A stretch of 62,339 nucleotides of DNA from Atopobium sp. ICM42b (GCA_000564995.1 JDFH01000023.1:1-62339); one strand, 5' to 3'; counted from the first letter of the stretch, positions 14,629 through 24,483 are shown. A program made the numbers and translations. Notes: generated from the letters alone by a model not told the origin.

Positions 14629-16380
14629 TTACTTAGAAATCTGCCAGCCTTCAATGCGCGATCGAGCTTCAACAAAGTCATGGTAGGGACCGCTGTGTGA
14701 GATAAGCTCCTCATGGGTGCCCTGTTCTGCAACACGTCCATCTCTAAGGAAGAAAATCTGGTCAGCTTCCTCAATTGTTGAGAGACGATGTGCAATTTCA
14801 AGCACCGTTTTTCCTTTACAGAGTTGGGCAAGGGCTGCTTGAATTTCTGCTTCGTTTTCTGGGTCAACACTTGCCGTTGCCTCATCAAGAACAACAAGAG
14901 GCGCATCTTTCAAAATTGCGCGAGCAATTGAGATTCGCTGTCTCTCGCCTCCAGATAGTCGTGCTCCACCTTCTCCAACTTTTGTCTTATAGCCTTCGGG
15001 CAGAGCTTTTATGAACTCATCGCAGCGTGCGGCTTTTGCTGCTTCTACAATCTCTTCAAACTGTGCATCTGGCCTGCTTAGGGCAATATTACGCTCAATC
15101 GTGTCATCCATAAGATAGACGTCTTGGAAAACCATGGAGAAGTCCTCAAGAATACTGTTACACGAAAGCTCGCGTACATCGTGGCCTCCTATGCGTACGG
15201 AGCCGCCTGTTGCATCATAGAAACGTGCAAACAGCTTGGCAACAGTTGTCTTACCTGAACCACTTCCTCCAACAAGAGCTGCAGTTGTTCCTTCGGGAAT
15301 GGACAAAGACATTCCGTTGAGCACAAGAGGTCCATCTCCGTAAGCGAATGAGACGTCATGCATCTCAAGGTTGTGATGCTCAAGTTTCACAGCTTTGCAA
15401 TTGTCATCGATTGCAGGTGCGGATTCGATAGCGTCAAGACGGTCGATAACTTCTCCGATGTGTCCAATTACGTAGGCAGCATCGCCACAAGCCTCAATTG
15501 ATTGGAACAGCATAAAGGAGAACATCACCAGCGTGCAGAAGTTAAGAAGAGATATCGTGCCGTTCAGGAAAGAGATACATACAATAACAATGACGCCAAC
15601 CGAAGCACCGCGTGTCACAAATAGAAGCAAGGCGTTGAGGGGTTGGAAAGCAAGCTCGGTTTTGAGATTTACATTTCTAGAACGTGCGTATGCGGAGCGT
15701 ACTGCAGACACAGCAGCATCTACCTGCCGGTAACTCTTAACAACAGGCATACCGTGGATGTATTCCAACGTTGCCTGAGACATATCCTCGCGTGCGTCAT
15801 TTTGTGCGGGCGACAAACGCGCGGAATTTTTGAACATCAGCTCCAGTACCACCGTTGCTACCGCAATCGCAGCCAATGCGAGGATGCAGGCCCGCAGATC
15901 CATGAAGGCGAGAAACGCCACCATTGCGGCTGCGGTTATGTATCCGTTGCCAAGCATATCTACCATGCGCATACCGTGGATTTCCACGAATGATAGCTCG
16001 GTTGTGAGTGCCGAGAGAATTTCTCCTGATGGGTGATTGTCAAAGTAACCAAGAGGGACGCGTTTCAACGCTTCTCCGATACGTACACGCACCTCGTTGG
16101 AACGTTCTGCAGCTACGGTTTCCTCGGCTCGTGCCCTCAACCACATAAGTGCTGCGCGTAGCGCAATCGAAGCAATAATGGCCAGTCCAGCCGTAAGTGC
16201 AATTTTAAGATCGGGTTTCTCGCCATTTGATAAACCGAGAAACCCGCACATGGCCCAAGCGGCAATAGCAATGGGTGCTGCAGAAACAAGTGAGATAAGA
16301 AAAGAGTATGCAAAGCCACAGAGAATTCGCGTTTTCTTATTGCCCGTCCAACGCACCACTTTCATAAGCGCACTAAACAT
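14629..16380 (-). CDS. ABC transporter, exporter-fold half transporter (second of pair)
   Basis: A 583-residue fusion of a six-helix membrane domain (residues about 15-320) and a nucleotide-binding domain. Motifs: Walker A VGGSGSGKTT, Q loop MVFQDVYLMDD, signature LSGGERQRISIARAIL, Walker B LVVLDEATASVD, H loop EIAHRLSTI. It begins four bases after the previous gene's stop, behind AAAGGGG, so the two are translated together and probably form a heterodimer. Exporter-fold pairs linked to AraC regulators include YbtPQ and IrtAB, which import metal-siderophores despite their fold; the ECF genes upstream make an uptake role reasonable. Substrate is not determinable from sequence. Confidence 0.88.
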   Translation of the reverse strand: MFSALMKVVRWTGNKKTRILCGFAYSFLISLVSAAPIAIAAWAMCGFLGLSNGEKPDLKIALTAGLAIIASIALRAALMWLRARAEETVAAERSNEVRVRIGEALKRVPLGYFDNHPSGEILSALTTELSFVEIHGMRMVDMLGNGYITAAAMVAFLAFMDLRACILALAAIAVATVVLELMFKNSARLSPAQNDAREDMSQATLEYIHGMPVVKSYRQVDAAVSAVRSAYARSRNVNLKTELAFQPLNALLLFVTRGASVGVIVIVCISFLNGTISLLNFCTLVMFSFMLFQSIEACGDAAYVIGHIGEVIDRLDAIESAPAIDDNCKAVKLEHHNLEMHDVSFAYGDGPLVLNGMSLSIPEGTTAALVGGSGSGKTTVAKLFARFYDATGGSVRIGGHDVRELSCNSILEDFSMVFQDVYLMDDTIERNIALSRPDAQFEEIVEAAKAARCDEFIKALPEGYKTKVGEGGARLSGGERQRISIARAILKDAPLVVLDEATASVDPENEAEIQAALAQLCKGKTVLEIAHRLSTIEEADQIFFLRDGRVAEQGTHEELISHSGPYHDFVEARSRIEGWQISK

Positions 16381-16384
16381 TACG

Positions 16385-18145
16385 CTACCCCTTTCTCACT
16401 TCATGAGTTCCATTGGAGATATGTGCTTCCCACATGCGGTGATAGAGGTCACTTGAGCCGAGGAGGTCCGTATGTGTTCCCTCAGCGACGATGTTTCCGG
16501 AATCCATGACTACTATCTTGTCAAAATTACGTACCGTTGAGATTCTGTGTGCGATTACAATCAGCGTCTTTCCACGTGCAAGTTCTGAAAGCGCCTGTTG
16601 AATGAGCTCCTCACTCTCGGGGTCTATGAACGCAGTTGCCTCATCAAGCACAAGAATCGGCGCGTCTTTTAGATAGGCGCGCGCGATAGAGATGCGCTGG
16701 CGTTCTCCACCCGAAAGAGCTCCTCCGGCTTCTCCGGAAAGGGTTTCAAATCCATTTGCAAGCTTATCTGCCAACTCTTCACAGTGCGCAGCGGCAAGTG
16801 CGCGCTCTACCTCGGCGTCAGTTGCACCCTCACGTCCGAGCCTTACGTTCTCAAAGATTGTTCGATTAAAGAGGAAATTGTCTTGAGTCACAAAGCTTAC
16901 AAGACCAGCTAGCTGATCAAGTGGTATATCGCGAACGTCAGTTTCCCCGATACGGATTGTTCCTGATCCTGCATCCCAGAATCGAGCAATGAGTTTGGCC
17001 ATTGTTGACTTTCCAGAACCACTTGGTCCCACCAGAGCACACGAGGTACCTTCAGGCACTTCAAGAGAGATTCCGTGGAGCACTTCTTCGTTGGAATATG
17101 AGAATCGGACGTTCTTGAATGAGACATCGTGGGACGTGATGAGTGCGGGAGAGGAGACTTCGGGTAGGGGTTTCATCTCTAACAGCTTACTAACGCTGTC
17201 CATTACCTTCTCGATTTCCTTGAACATATTGGTGTACTGCGTAATTTTAGTGAGAGGACCAATGACGCCGATTGACAACATACATGCAAGAGCCATCTGA
17301 GCTACGTCGATACTGCCCGAAGCTACAAGAATGCATCCAACTGGTACAACACCCAGAAGAAGCGTTGGCAGTATTGCAAACATGGCGTTCATAGGGACAC
17401 GAGCAGACCTATACCAGGCAAGTGTTAGTTTCTCAAATTCGGAGATGTCGTTACGAAAGCGAGCATACGAGGAGTCGGCTTGGTTGAAAGTCTTGATGAC
17501 TTCGATTCCATCGATGTATTCGACGAGTGTTGAGTTAACGCGCTCACTTGCTGTCCAGTATGCTGCATAGTCTCGTTCAAAGTTTTTAAAAAGGAGCGAA
17601 AGAGGCACAATTGACAAGGCTGGCGCGATGAGCATAGAGAGAGCGAGCCGGATATCAATTGAGCACACGATTGCAAAACACAAGACGAGAAGAAGCACAT
17701 TGCTGGTAAATTCCGGGATAACGTGGGCAATGGGCAGCTCCATTTGCTCAATATCGTCAATGATTATTTTCTTAAGTGCTCCAGAGGGCGCTGATTGAAC
17801 ATCGCCGAGGGAGCATGCAGCAAGCTGTTTGCAAGCGGCGTTTCGCAAGTTTTCAAGCGTATGGTAGGCAACGCTGTGTGATGTCGATGTTGAGGCTAGA
17901 TAGCCTATTGTCTGAACTGCCACTCCGAGAAGGGCAATGAGCGTCCAGTGTCCAACTTCACTGATGGCAAGGGTGCCTGATAATGAGAGCGCAATCAACT
18001 TGTAGGCAGCAAAAAAGGGAACAATGCCTCCAACAACACCTACCACAGCACATAACAGCGAGGCTCCAAGTTTTAGACGCTGTCCGCGTGTAAATGAAGC
18101 AAGCTGCTGTATCCAACTGCTCTTTTTCTTTTTGCTAGGGTCCAT
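16385..18145 (-). CDS. ABC transporter, exporter-fold half transporter (first of pair)
   Basis: A 586-residue half transporter: membrane domain in residues about 20-320, then an ATPase with VGPSGSGKSTMAKLIARFW, LSGGERQRISIARAYL, ILVLDEATAFIDPE and VIAHRISTV. Start at 18145 (ATG behind GGGAGG) is preferred over a TTG four codons earlier. The aromatic-to-SV replacement near the Walker B end (AFIDPE instead of ASVDPE) is unusual but both catalytic residues D and E are kept. It lies 103 bases downstream of the AraC gene and is coupled to its partner. Together they likely form one transporter. Confidence 0.88.
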   Translation of the reverse strand: MDPSKKKKSSWIQQLASFTRGQRLKLGASLLCAVVGVVGGIVPFFAAYKLIALSLSGTLAISEVGHWTLIALLGVAVQTIGYLASTSTSHSVAYHTLENLRNAACKQLAACSLGDVQSAPSGALKKIIIDDIEQMELPIAHVIPEFTSNVLLLVLCFAIVCSIDIRLALSMLIAPALSIVPLSLLFKNFERDYAAYWTASERVNSTLVEYIDGIEVIKTFNQADSSYARFRNDISEFEKLTLAWYRSARVPMNAMFAILPTLLLGVVPVGCILVASGSIDVAQMALACMLSIGVIGPLTKITQYTNMFKEIEKVMDSVSKLLEMKPLPEVSSPALITSHDVSFKNVRFSYSNEEVLHGISLEVPEGTSCALVGPSGSGKSTMAKLIARFWDAGSGTIRIGETDVRDIPLDQLAGLVSFVTQDNFLFNRTIFENVRLGREGATDAEVERALAAAHCEELADKLANGFETLSGEAGGALSGGERQRISIARAYLKDAPILVLDEATAFIDPESEELIQQALSELARGKTLIVIAHRISTVRNFDKIVVMDSGNIVAEGTHTDLLGSSDLYHRMWEAHISNGTHEVRKG

Positions 18146-18248
18146 GGGTCCTCCCAAACGACGAGTATGAGCAAATTGTATTCATGTCTCGTTGAATGAG
18201 AAAAGCCCGATTGTCGCGGCTAGCTCCAAGTGTATCTATGCGGGTGGA

Positions 18249-19223
18249 TTATCTTTCTTGTCCAGCGCTTTCACGGTAATCGCCAGGTGCCATGCCAACG
18301 ACATTGCGGAATGTGGAAGCAAATTTTGAGGCATTGGTATATCCGACTTCAAATGCCACCTCACCAATTGGCTTGGAGGTTGTCCGGAGGAGGGTTGCAG
18401 CTTGTGCCATGCGATAGCGTGTGAGGTATGCATGCACACTAGCGCCATAAACCTCTTTGAACCATCGCTGCATGCTGGCATAGGGAAACTCGAACTCTTG
18501 TGAGAGCTCTTTGAGTGTCTTGTGGGAAGAAAGATCAGAGGTTATAGCTCGTTCTATTTCCTTTACCTTATCAACCTGTGCGCGCGTGAGACCGTACTGT
18601 CCAATACGTCCGCCTTCAGGAATATTACTGCCGAGAAACAAGAGAAGCTCCATAATCTTGAGTTTTAGGTAAGCATCTCTAAAGCGGTCATGAGCGTTAT
18701 ATATCTCGCAGAAAATATGCTCGACCGACGGTCCGCTACGGAGCACACTTGGTTCATCGCTTGAACAGAACCTCTCGTAGAGCTGCTTAACACTTACAGG
18801 AAAGCCCTCGGGAAACATTGATTGCAGCGATTTATCTGCTATGTCGGGATCAAGACAGACGGTGACACCACGGTAGTGTCCAAACGGAAACCGAAAGAGA
18901 CTTTCATGTCTTGCATGATCGTCAATGCCAAGATCACCTACGTCAAGGTACAGGCATGAGTCAGTCCCGGACTCCCACTCAATTCTTCCTTCTCGACAAT
19001 AGTTCAGGCAGAGCATGTGTGATCCTGGGGTAAGTTTAAAGCCCGACTCAAGGTTCCATACGCTTGTGAAGTCATTGAACATGAGGGTAATTCCAGGCAT
19101 GACATCGTGCATTGTCATGATGCCCTGTCCGTCAGTACCTTCCGCCCTCCATACAGAATGATCTGTATCGTGCGTCACGCGACGGACGTTGCCACCCATG
19201 TCAGCATAGTTAGCAATGTCCAT
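18249..19223 (-). CDS. AraC-family transcriptional regulator
   Basis: A 324-residue activator-type regulator. The N-terminal part (residues 1-200) is a sensor domain without a recognised ligand motif. The C-terminal 100 residues carry two helix-turn-helices: LKELSQEFEFPYASMQRWFKEVYG and IGEVAFEVGYTNASKFASTFR followed by GMAPGDYRE. Start at 19223 is supported by GGAG eight bases upstream and by an N-terminus MDIANYADMGG; the coding region overlaps the EcfA gene by 14 bases. Architecture resembles the YbtA/PchR-like group that senses siderophores, consistent with the linked transporters. It probably controls the whole operon through the direct repeat at 22128-22158. Confidence 0.88.
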   Translation of the reverse strand: MDIANYADMGGNVRRVTHDTDHSVWRAEGTDGQGIMTMHDVMPGITLMFNDFTSVWNLESGFKLTPGSHMLCLNYCREGRIEWESGTDSCLYLDVGDLGIDDHARHESLFRFPFGHYRGVTVCLDPDIADKSLQSMFPEGFPVSVKQLYERFCSSDEPSVLRSGPSVEHIFCEIYNAHDRFRDAYLKLKIMELLLFLGSNIPEGGRIGQYGLTRAQVDKVKEIERAITSDLSSHKTLKELSQEFEFPYASMQRWFKEVYGASVHAYLTRYRMAQAATLLRTTSKPIGEVAFEVGYTNASKFASTFRNVVGMAPGDYRESAGQER

Positions 19224-20715
19224 CGTGTCTCCAATCCCCTTCGTTTCTCTGAAGAGTGTTCTCAAAAAATGACAGTACCTTTGACCAGCCCGCATCATCG
19301 AGCGCGCCTTGGTCTACAAACGATCCGTCTTCCATGCGGGCAAAGTCGGTGCAACATGCTCTGATGAACTCAGGATCATGTGTTACAACCACGACAGCTC
19401 GTCCTTCCGCTGCTGCTGCGGTAACGCTTGCAGCAACCTGTTCCATATGGGCAAGGTCAAGCCCACTGGTAGGTTCGTCAAGCACGAGTAAGTCACGACC
19501 TGATGCAAGTGCCGTAGCGAGGGCAACGCGTTGCATTTGGCCTCCTGAAAGCGACAGCGGATGGCGTTGTGCCAGTTCAGTTAAGTCCAACGATGCAAGT
19601 ATAGTACGGGTAAGGTGCTCGTCAGCACGTCTCGTGGAGTCGAGTACCTCATCAAATACGCTCTCTCGGAAGAGCTGATGGCTCACGTCTTGCATAACCA
19701 AGTAGCTGTTCTTTGGTCTGCTTGAGAATGGGCTAGGACCTTCTCCAACATCTATGGTCCCTCTGCAACCGCTTACAAGACCGCAGATGCAGCGTGCGAA
19801 GGTAGACTTTCCGGCACCATTGCTTCCGATGATGGCAGTGACACCTCCTCGCCTAAAGGCGATGCGAGAAACGTTGATGCCGCGGCTCGATTGCGGGTAG
19901 TGGTAGTCCATATCCCTTATTTCAACAAACTCGTTCTTCTCGCATCGTGCGCAGCACTGTTCAGCAGCAATGGCCGCAAAGGTTGGTGCACGTAGACCAA
20001 GCGCTCGCGCCTCGGCAGCAGTGGATGCATAGAATTGCTTGGAGTCAATCTCGCGTTCCACGCTGCCTGAGCGCATCACAATAATGCGGTCGGCGATGCC
20101 CTCCAACCAATTGAGTCGATGCTCGGAGATGAGCACAGTGCGGCCCTCAGCTTTCCATTTTGCAACAATCTTTCGGAGAAGCCCTATGGAAGCGAAGTCA
20201 AGGTTGGAGGATGGTTCGTCAAGGACAAGAACATCTGGGTCAAGCATAGTGGCTGAGCCACAGGCAACGCGTTGTTTTTCTCCACCAGAAAGTGAGAGGC
20301 AGCTGCGGTCGATAAGATCTGTGAGCTCAAGCGCGTTGGCGACGTCCTTTAAGCGTGTGCGTATCTTGTCAGGCGTTATTCCTTGGTTCTCACATGCAAA
20401 TGCAAGTTCACCGGTTGTATCTAAACAGAAAAATTGGGTCTTAGGATTCTGGAATACTGATCCGACCTTTGGCGCTAGTTCCCAAAGCTCGTGGTTGGAT
20501 GGTGTAAGACCACAGACCTCAATCTTCCCTGAGAGTTTTCCCTCATAATAATGGGGGATGAGGCCATTGACGAGCCTTGTTAGGGTTGTCTTTCCAGATC
20601 CTGAGGCACCCGTCAGGCAGACTACTTCACCAGGGGCTACGTTAAGGTTGACCTCGGAGAGGCTGTTTTTCTCGCTTGCCTGATAGCAGTAGCATGCATT
20701 TTTTATCTCGATCAT
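19210..20715 (-). CDS. ECF transporter fused double ATPase (EcfA-EcfA')
   Basis: A 501-residue cytoplasmic protein with two complete ABC ATPase domains. Domain 1: GASGSGKTTLTRLVNG, LSLSGGEKQRVACGSA, VLVLDEPSSNLD. Domain 2: GSNGAGKSTFARCICG, LSLSGGQMQRVALATA, LLVLDEPTSGLD. The fused pair powers an energy-coupling-factor uptake transporter. The T component lies seven bases upstream and the S component before that, giving a complete dedicated ECF importer in gene order S-T-AA. Confidence 0.9.
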   Translation of the reverse strand: MIEIKNACYCYQASEKNSLSEVNLNVAPGEVVCLTGASGSGKTTLTRLVNGLIPHYYEGKLSGKIEVCGLTPSNHELWELAPKVGSVFQNPKTQFFCLDTTGELAFACENQGITPDKIRTRLKDVANALELTDLIDRSCLSLSGGEKQRVACGSATMLDPDVLVLDEPSSNLDFASIGLLRKIVAKWKAEGRTVLISEHRLNWLEGIADRIIVMRSGSVEREIDSKQFYASTAAEARALGLRAPTFAAIAAEQCCARCEKNEFVEIRDMDYHYPQSSRGINVSRIAFRRGGVTAIIGSNGAGKSTFARCICGLVSGCRGTIDVGEGPSPFSSRPKNSYLVMQDVSHQLFRESVFDEVLDSTRRADEHLTRTILASLDLTELAQRHPLSLSGGQMQRVALATALASGRDLLVLDEPTSGLDLAHMEQVAASVTAAAAEGRAVVVVTHDPEFIRACCTDFARMEDGSFVDQGALDDAGWSKVLSFFENTLQRNEGDWRHDGHC

Positions 20716-20722
20716 TTCAATC

Positions 20723-21457
20723 CTAGTAGTAGAACAATGGCGTGATTACCGCGCAGACAGTGGCTATGGCGAGAAAGGCGATTACTATCCAGTCTCGTAC
20801 GCGCATACGCGCTTCATGTATGTTTGTGCGAGCTGTTGGTCCACCAAGCCCTCGTACCAACGCTGAGGCAGAGAGGTCTTCTCCGCCTCGCACTGCCGAG
20901 ACAAGCAGCGGTACCAGGCAATTCTCGATGGCAGAGATAGGGTTTCTGGTTGTCTTGCTGCTGCGCATGCGTATAGCAGCAGCTATCTGTCGGTAGTCGT
21001 CGGCTATTGCTGGGAAGTATCGAAGCATTACGACAAGGGGAATTTCTACGGCCTGAGGCATGTGCATGCGGTCGCATGCTGCCATGAACTCACTCACTGA
21101 CGTGGTTGTGACTAGCCAGGTTCCCATGGCAATACCAGGGGCGAACTGCCTTACGATTCCCGAGATGCCGAGCGTGGCAAAGAGAGCAACTCCAGTGAGG
21201 CATGATTCCGCGATTGCTGCCACAGCGCTTGCAGCCCCGTATAACGTGAGGTAGGTGATTGCTGAGCGGAAATGGTGAGAGAGGGCTAGCATGATGAAAG
21301 GTGTTGCAATAAGCAGCGGCTTAATTACAAGGAGAGGCCCCACGTTATAAGACCCAAGCATAATTGTTGAGACGACGAGTGTGGCAAGCACTTTAGTGCG
21401 GGGATCAAGCACGAGCCCTCGGTTATTGGCAGTTGAGAGGAACAGCCCGTTTTTCAT
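20723..21457 (-). CDS. ECF transporter transmembrane component (EcfT)
   Basis: A 244-residue membrane protein with about five hydrophobic helices. It begins with the characteristic DPRTKVLATLVVSTIML and contains an Ala-Arg-x motif region IRMRSSKTTRNP near residue 175, the coupling helix contact of EcfT. Its start overlaps the S-component stop by one base (ATAATG), indicating translational coupling. Confidence 0.88.
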   Translation of the reverse strand: MKNGLFLSTANNRGLVLDPRTKVLATLVVSTIMLGSYNVGPLLVIKPLLIATPFIMLALSHHFRSAITYLTLYGAASAVAAIAESCLTGVALFATLGISGIVRQFAPGIAMGTWLVTTTSVSEFMAACDRMHMPQAVEIPLVVMLRYFPAIADDYRQIAAAIRMRSSKTTRNPISAIENCLVPLLVSAVRGGEDLSASALVRGLGGPTARTNIHEARMRVRDWIVIAFLAIATVCAVITPLFYY

Positions 21458-22059
21458 TATGCGATGCCGGCTCGCTCAAAGTGCTTGTGGAGGAGTTTCT
21501 TGCCGATGACAGCTCCGATACACCCTGCGATACATGCAGCAAGAGCAAGAGGTAGAAGGCTCCAGTCAGGAATGTAGCTGGAGAGGGCGTTGGCATATTC
21601 CTGTCCGTAGCCAGAGGCGATACCTGCGAAGTAGCTCGCGCGATTCATGACGATGGGAATATAGTTGCCTATCAACCATACGCTCAGGACTCCGTGTGAA
21701 ATTACGGCGCGCCCTGCGCTGTTATAGTTACCGCTTCTGAGGACAAGGTCGGCGAGAAGACCACATACTGGTCCGGTGATAAAGGCATATACGCCCATGC
21801 CACCGAGACCCATAAGGAGTCCGAGGATGGTTCCCATGATGAAAACCATTCCGAAATGCCTTACTTTTGTGATATAGAGCATGTACGGAATGCCTCCGAT
21901 AAGCGGGCAGATGACGGAGAGCAATGGAATGAATATGGGAACGTATCCCAGCATTGCCACAGCCATGATGATTATGAAGTAGAGAGCAGTGAAGATACCG
22001 ATGTTTATAAGGTCTTTTGGTTGCAGTCCTTTTTTCTTGACTGAGGGTGTTTCAGGCAT
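21457..22059 (-). CDS. ECF transporter S component, MptD/Trep_Strep family
   Basis: A 200-residue protein with about six helices starting after a short basic N-terminus (KKKGLQPKDLINIGIFTALYFIIIM). The pattern, with GIPYMLYITKVRHFGMVFIMGTI and GLLMGLGGMG, matches the Trep_Strep/MptD group of putative substrate-binding S components. Substrate is unknown for most members; the neighbouring AraC and YbtPQ-like genes suggest a metal chelate or haem-like compound, which is inference. First gene of the operon, with a strong ribosome site GAAAGGAG. Confidence 0.85.
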   Translation of the reverse strand: MPETPSVKKKGLQPKDLINIGIFTALYFIIIMAVAMLGYVPIFIPLLSVICPLIGGIPYMLYITKVRHFGMVFIMGTILGLLMGLGGMGVYAFITGPVCGLLADLVLRSGNYNSAGRAVISHGVLSVWLIGNYIPIVMNRASYFAGIASGYGQEYANALSSYIPDWSLLPLALAACIAGCIGAVIGKKLLHKHFERAGIA

Positions 22060-22118
22060 AATGCGTCTCCTTTCGGTTAGCTTTATCTAACTTATAAAGG
22101 ATAGACACACAGAAACTC

Positions 22119-22158
22119 AGTCAATAGCCCATTTGTATCATTATGTCCCGTTTGTATC
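22119..22158 (-). promoter_or_regulatory. Direct-repeat operator and -35 region of the AraC/ECF operon
   Basis: On the minus strand GATACAAACGGG (22158-22147) and GATACAAATGGG (22139-22128) are direct repeats with a 19-bp period. The second ends three bases before TTGACT (22124-22119), a -35-like box; TATAAG at 22096-22091 is a possible -10 with non-ideal spacing. Direct repeats next to a -35 are the classic AraC-family binding layout, and the regulator is the fourth gene of this operon. Confidence 0.65.
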
Positions 22159-22309
22159 GTATAGCTGCTATTCGCTTTCTGATAAGTATTTGCCAACTGC
22201 CTTTTTAATACCATACAAGTTCGCCTATATAACTCGCTAAAATAGAGTGGGTTGATTAAAACTAATCGTTTCTGTGACACTCCCAGAAGCACACGATTGG
22301 AGTTTATAT

Positions 22310-24139
22310 ATGTGCGGCATCGTTGGTTTTACCGGACACCAAAGTGCAAAAGATGTCCTCATTGAAGGTCTTAAACGTCTCGAATACCGTGGGTATGATT
22401 CTGCCGGTATTGCTTTGCAAAACACAACCAACGAAGAACTTACGGTCGTACATCGCGTAGGAAAAGTTGCGGGATTAGCTGAAGCGGTGGAGTACCTCAA
22501 TAATGCAAGCCCCTGTGGCATCGGACATACCCGTTGGGCAACGCACGGCGCTCCAAGTGAGCGCAACGCCCACCCACATACCTCTTGTGACAATCAAATT
22601 GCCGTCGTACACAACGGCATCATCGAGAACTTTGCCGAACTCCGTGAGCAGCTTGAGGCTCGGGGGCACAAATTCCGCAGCGATACCGATACTGAAGTCG
22701 TTTCTCACCTTATTGAAGAAGCCTACAGAGGCAACCTTCGCGATGCTGTTGCCAAGGCATGCTCGCAAATTGTAGGAACCTATGGCCTTGCTGTTATATG
22801 CTCTCAGGAACCCGGTCGCATTGTAGTTACTCGCAAAGATTCTCCCATTGTCCTTGCACATGGCGAGAAGGGCAGCTACGTTGCATCTGACATCATTGCG
22901 GTTATCGAAGCCTCCCGAGATGTCACTGTTCTTGGTGACAACGAGTTTGCTGTTATGGAGCCCGATGGCATCAGCTATACCGATGCTGATGGAAATCCCA
23001 TTCAACCTAAAGTCATGCATGTTGATTGGGATGTTGATGTTGTCGAGAAGGGCGGCTACCCCGATTTCATGCTCAAAGAAATCCATGAGCAGCCACGTGT
23101 TATCCGCGATACCCTTGCAGGACGTCTGACCAACGGCGTACTTTCCATTGATGAGCTGGGTATGTCCTTGGAACAGCTCCGTTTAATTGATCGCGTTTAT
23201 ATCATTGCCTGCGGAACTAGCTATCACGCTGGTCTTATCGCCCGTCAGCTTATTGAAGGCTGGGCCCGCATACCTGTCGAAGTTGAAGCTGCGAGTGAAT
23301 TTCGTTATCGAAACCCCATTATTACTCCGTCAACGCTGGTAGTTGCTGTTTCTCAGTCCGGTGAGACCGCTGATACTCTTGCTGCCATCCGCGACGCCCG
23401 CATCAAAGGCGCTAAGGTTTTTGGTATCACCAACGTTATTGGTAGTCCCGTGGCCCGTGAGTCTGATGGTGTTATCTACACTAAGGCTAACAAGGAGATT
23501 GCCGTTGCCTCAACCAAATCTTTCCTTGGCCAAATTGTGAGCCTAACACTTCTTGCTATGGTTCTTGCGCAGGCAAAAGGAAAGCTCTCAATTGCTCAGA
23601 TACGCTTGCTCTTTAAAGAACTTGCCGATACCGCCGAGCAGGTCGAAGAAGTCCTCAGCGATACAAAAGCTATCGACATTGCCGCGCAGGCCTGCAAAGA
23701 TGCCAATGATGCTTTGTTCATTGGTCGTGGCATGGGAGCTGCTATTTGCTACGAAGGTGCCCTCAAACTCAAGGAAATTAGCTATCTTCATGCTGAGGCA
23801 TATGCTGCAGGAGAAATGAAGCATGGCCCCATTGCACTTCTGTCCAAAGGCTATCCTGTCATTGCCGTGGCAACTAACTCTCCGGTATACGACAAGATGA
23901 TTTCCAATATCCAAGAATCTCGAGCACGCGGCGCCATGATTATTGCTGTGGCGACCGAAGGTGATCAGGAAATCAAAAAGCATGCCGACTATGTCATCTA
24001 CGTGCCTAAAGTCAGAGATGCCTTCTCGCCAATCATTGCTTCGGTACCTTTTCAACTTTTTGCGCGCTCCGTGGCTCTTGCACGTGGTTGTGACGTTGAT
24101 AAGCCAAGAAACCTTGCAAAGTCAGTAACGGTCGAATAG
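22310..24139 (+). CDS. glmS: Glutamine--fructose-6-phosphate aminotransferase (isomerising)
   Basis: Makes glucosamine-6-phosphate from fructose-6-phosphate and glutamine, the first step towards UDP-GlcNAc for peptidoglycan. The start at 22310 gives MCGIVGFTGH; Cys2 becomes the N-terminal nucleophile, so the upstream in-frame start at 22274 cannot be right. The glutaminase domain (residues 1-235) includes GIGHTRWATHG and HNGIIENF. Two SIS domains follow with CGTSYHAG, VAVSQSGETADT and the C-terminal DKPRNLAKSVTVE. Length 609 is normal. GGAG lies eight bases before the ATG. I see no glmS ribozyme upstream. Divergent from the ECF operon. Confidence 0.97.
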   Translation: MCGIVGFTGHQSAKDVLIEGLKRLEYRGYDSAGIALQNTTNEELTVVHRVGKVAGLAEAVEYLNNASPCGIGHTRWATHGAPSERNAHPHTSCDNQIAVVHNGIIENFAELREQLEARGHKFRSDTDTEVVSHLIEEAYRGNLRDAVAKACSQIVGTYGLAVICSQEPGRIVVTRKDSPIVLAHGEKGSYVASDIIAVIEASRDVTVLGDNEFAVMEPDGISYTDADGNPIQPKVMHVDWDVDVVEKGGYPDFMLKEIHEQPRVIRDTLAGRLTNGVLSIDELGMSLEQLRLIDRVYIIACGTSYHAGLIARQLIEGWARIPVEVEAASEFRYRNPIITPSTLVVAVSQSGETADTLAAIRDARIKGAKVFGITNVIGSPVARESDGVIYTKANKEIAVASTKSFLGQIVSLTLLAMVLAQAKGKLSIAQIRLLFKELADTAEQVEEVLSDTKAIDIAAQACKDANDALFIGRGMGAAICYEGALKLKEISYLHAEAYAAGEMKHGPIALLSKGYPVIAVATNSPVYDKMISNIQESRARGAMIIAVATEGDQEIKKHADYVIYVPKVRDAFSPIIASVPFQLFARSVALARGCDVDKPRNLAKSVTVE

Positions 24140-24483
24140 TTGTGGCTGAAAGTCCAGCAAAGGTAATCAAAATGTTGGATAAAGAAAAGTTTGAGTTGAA
24201 GATTTAGGATAAAACTATTTTGCCTCAGTGATTCCTTCTTGTACTAGTGCGTTCTCAAAGCTATTATGGTTTTAATTGATTCACCAGGGCCTTTGGCAAG
24301 CGCTGGTGCGAGAAGGGATTAGGTGCATGAAGAACTAGCGATACTCATAAACCCGAATTCACGTAACGTCGCTGACGGTACTACCGCGGGTGTAGTATTG
24401 CTCACTCATGTTGTAATTCATAGCCATTTATCTTTGCATACTTGCATACTACTCCGCGTGGTCTTCGGCAGAACCGAGGTATC
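24140..24483 (+). other. glmS to ABC-F intergenic region
   Basis: No gene is supported. A short frame GTG...TAG at 24142-24207 encodes MAESPAKVIKMLDKEKFELKI but has no ribosome site. A hairpin, CACCAGGGC (24282-24290) with GCGCTGGTG (24300-24308), lacks a T run. A second, TACTAC/GTAGTA, lies near 24378-24398. A long leader with hairpins in front of an ABC-F gene could be an antibiotic-responsive attenuator, but I cannot define one. Confidence 0.35.

Noticed and set aside
22060..22309. A glmS ribozyme or riboswitch before glmS
   Set aside because: The region is only 250 bases, carries the divergent ECF promoter, and I cannot find the ribozyme's core pairing; regulation by another means is likely.
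24142..24207. Short frame MAESPAKVIKML... after glmS
   Set aside because: It starts with GTG three bases after the glmS stop but has no Shine-Dalgarno, and similarity to the topoisomerase motif ESPAK is too short to mean anything.
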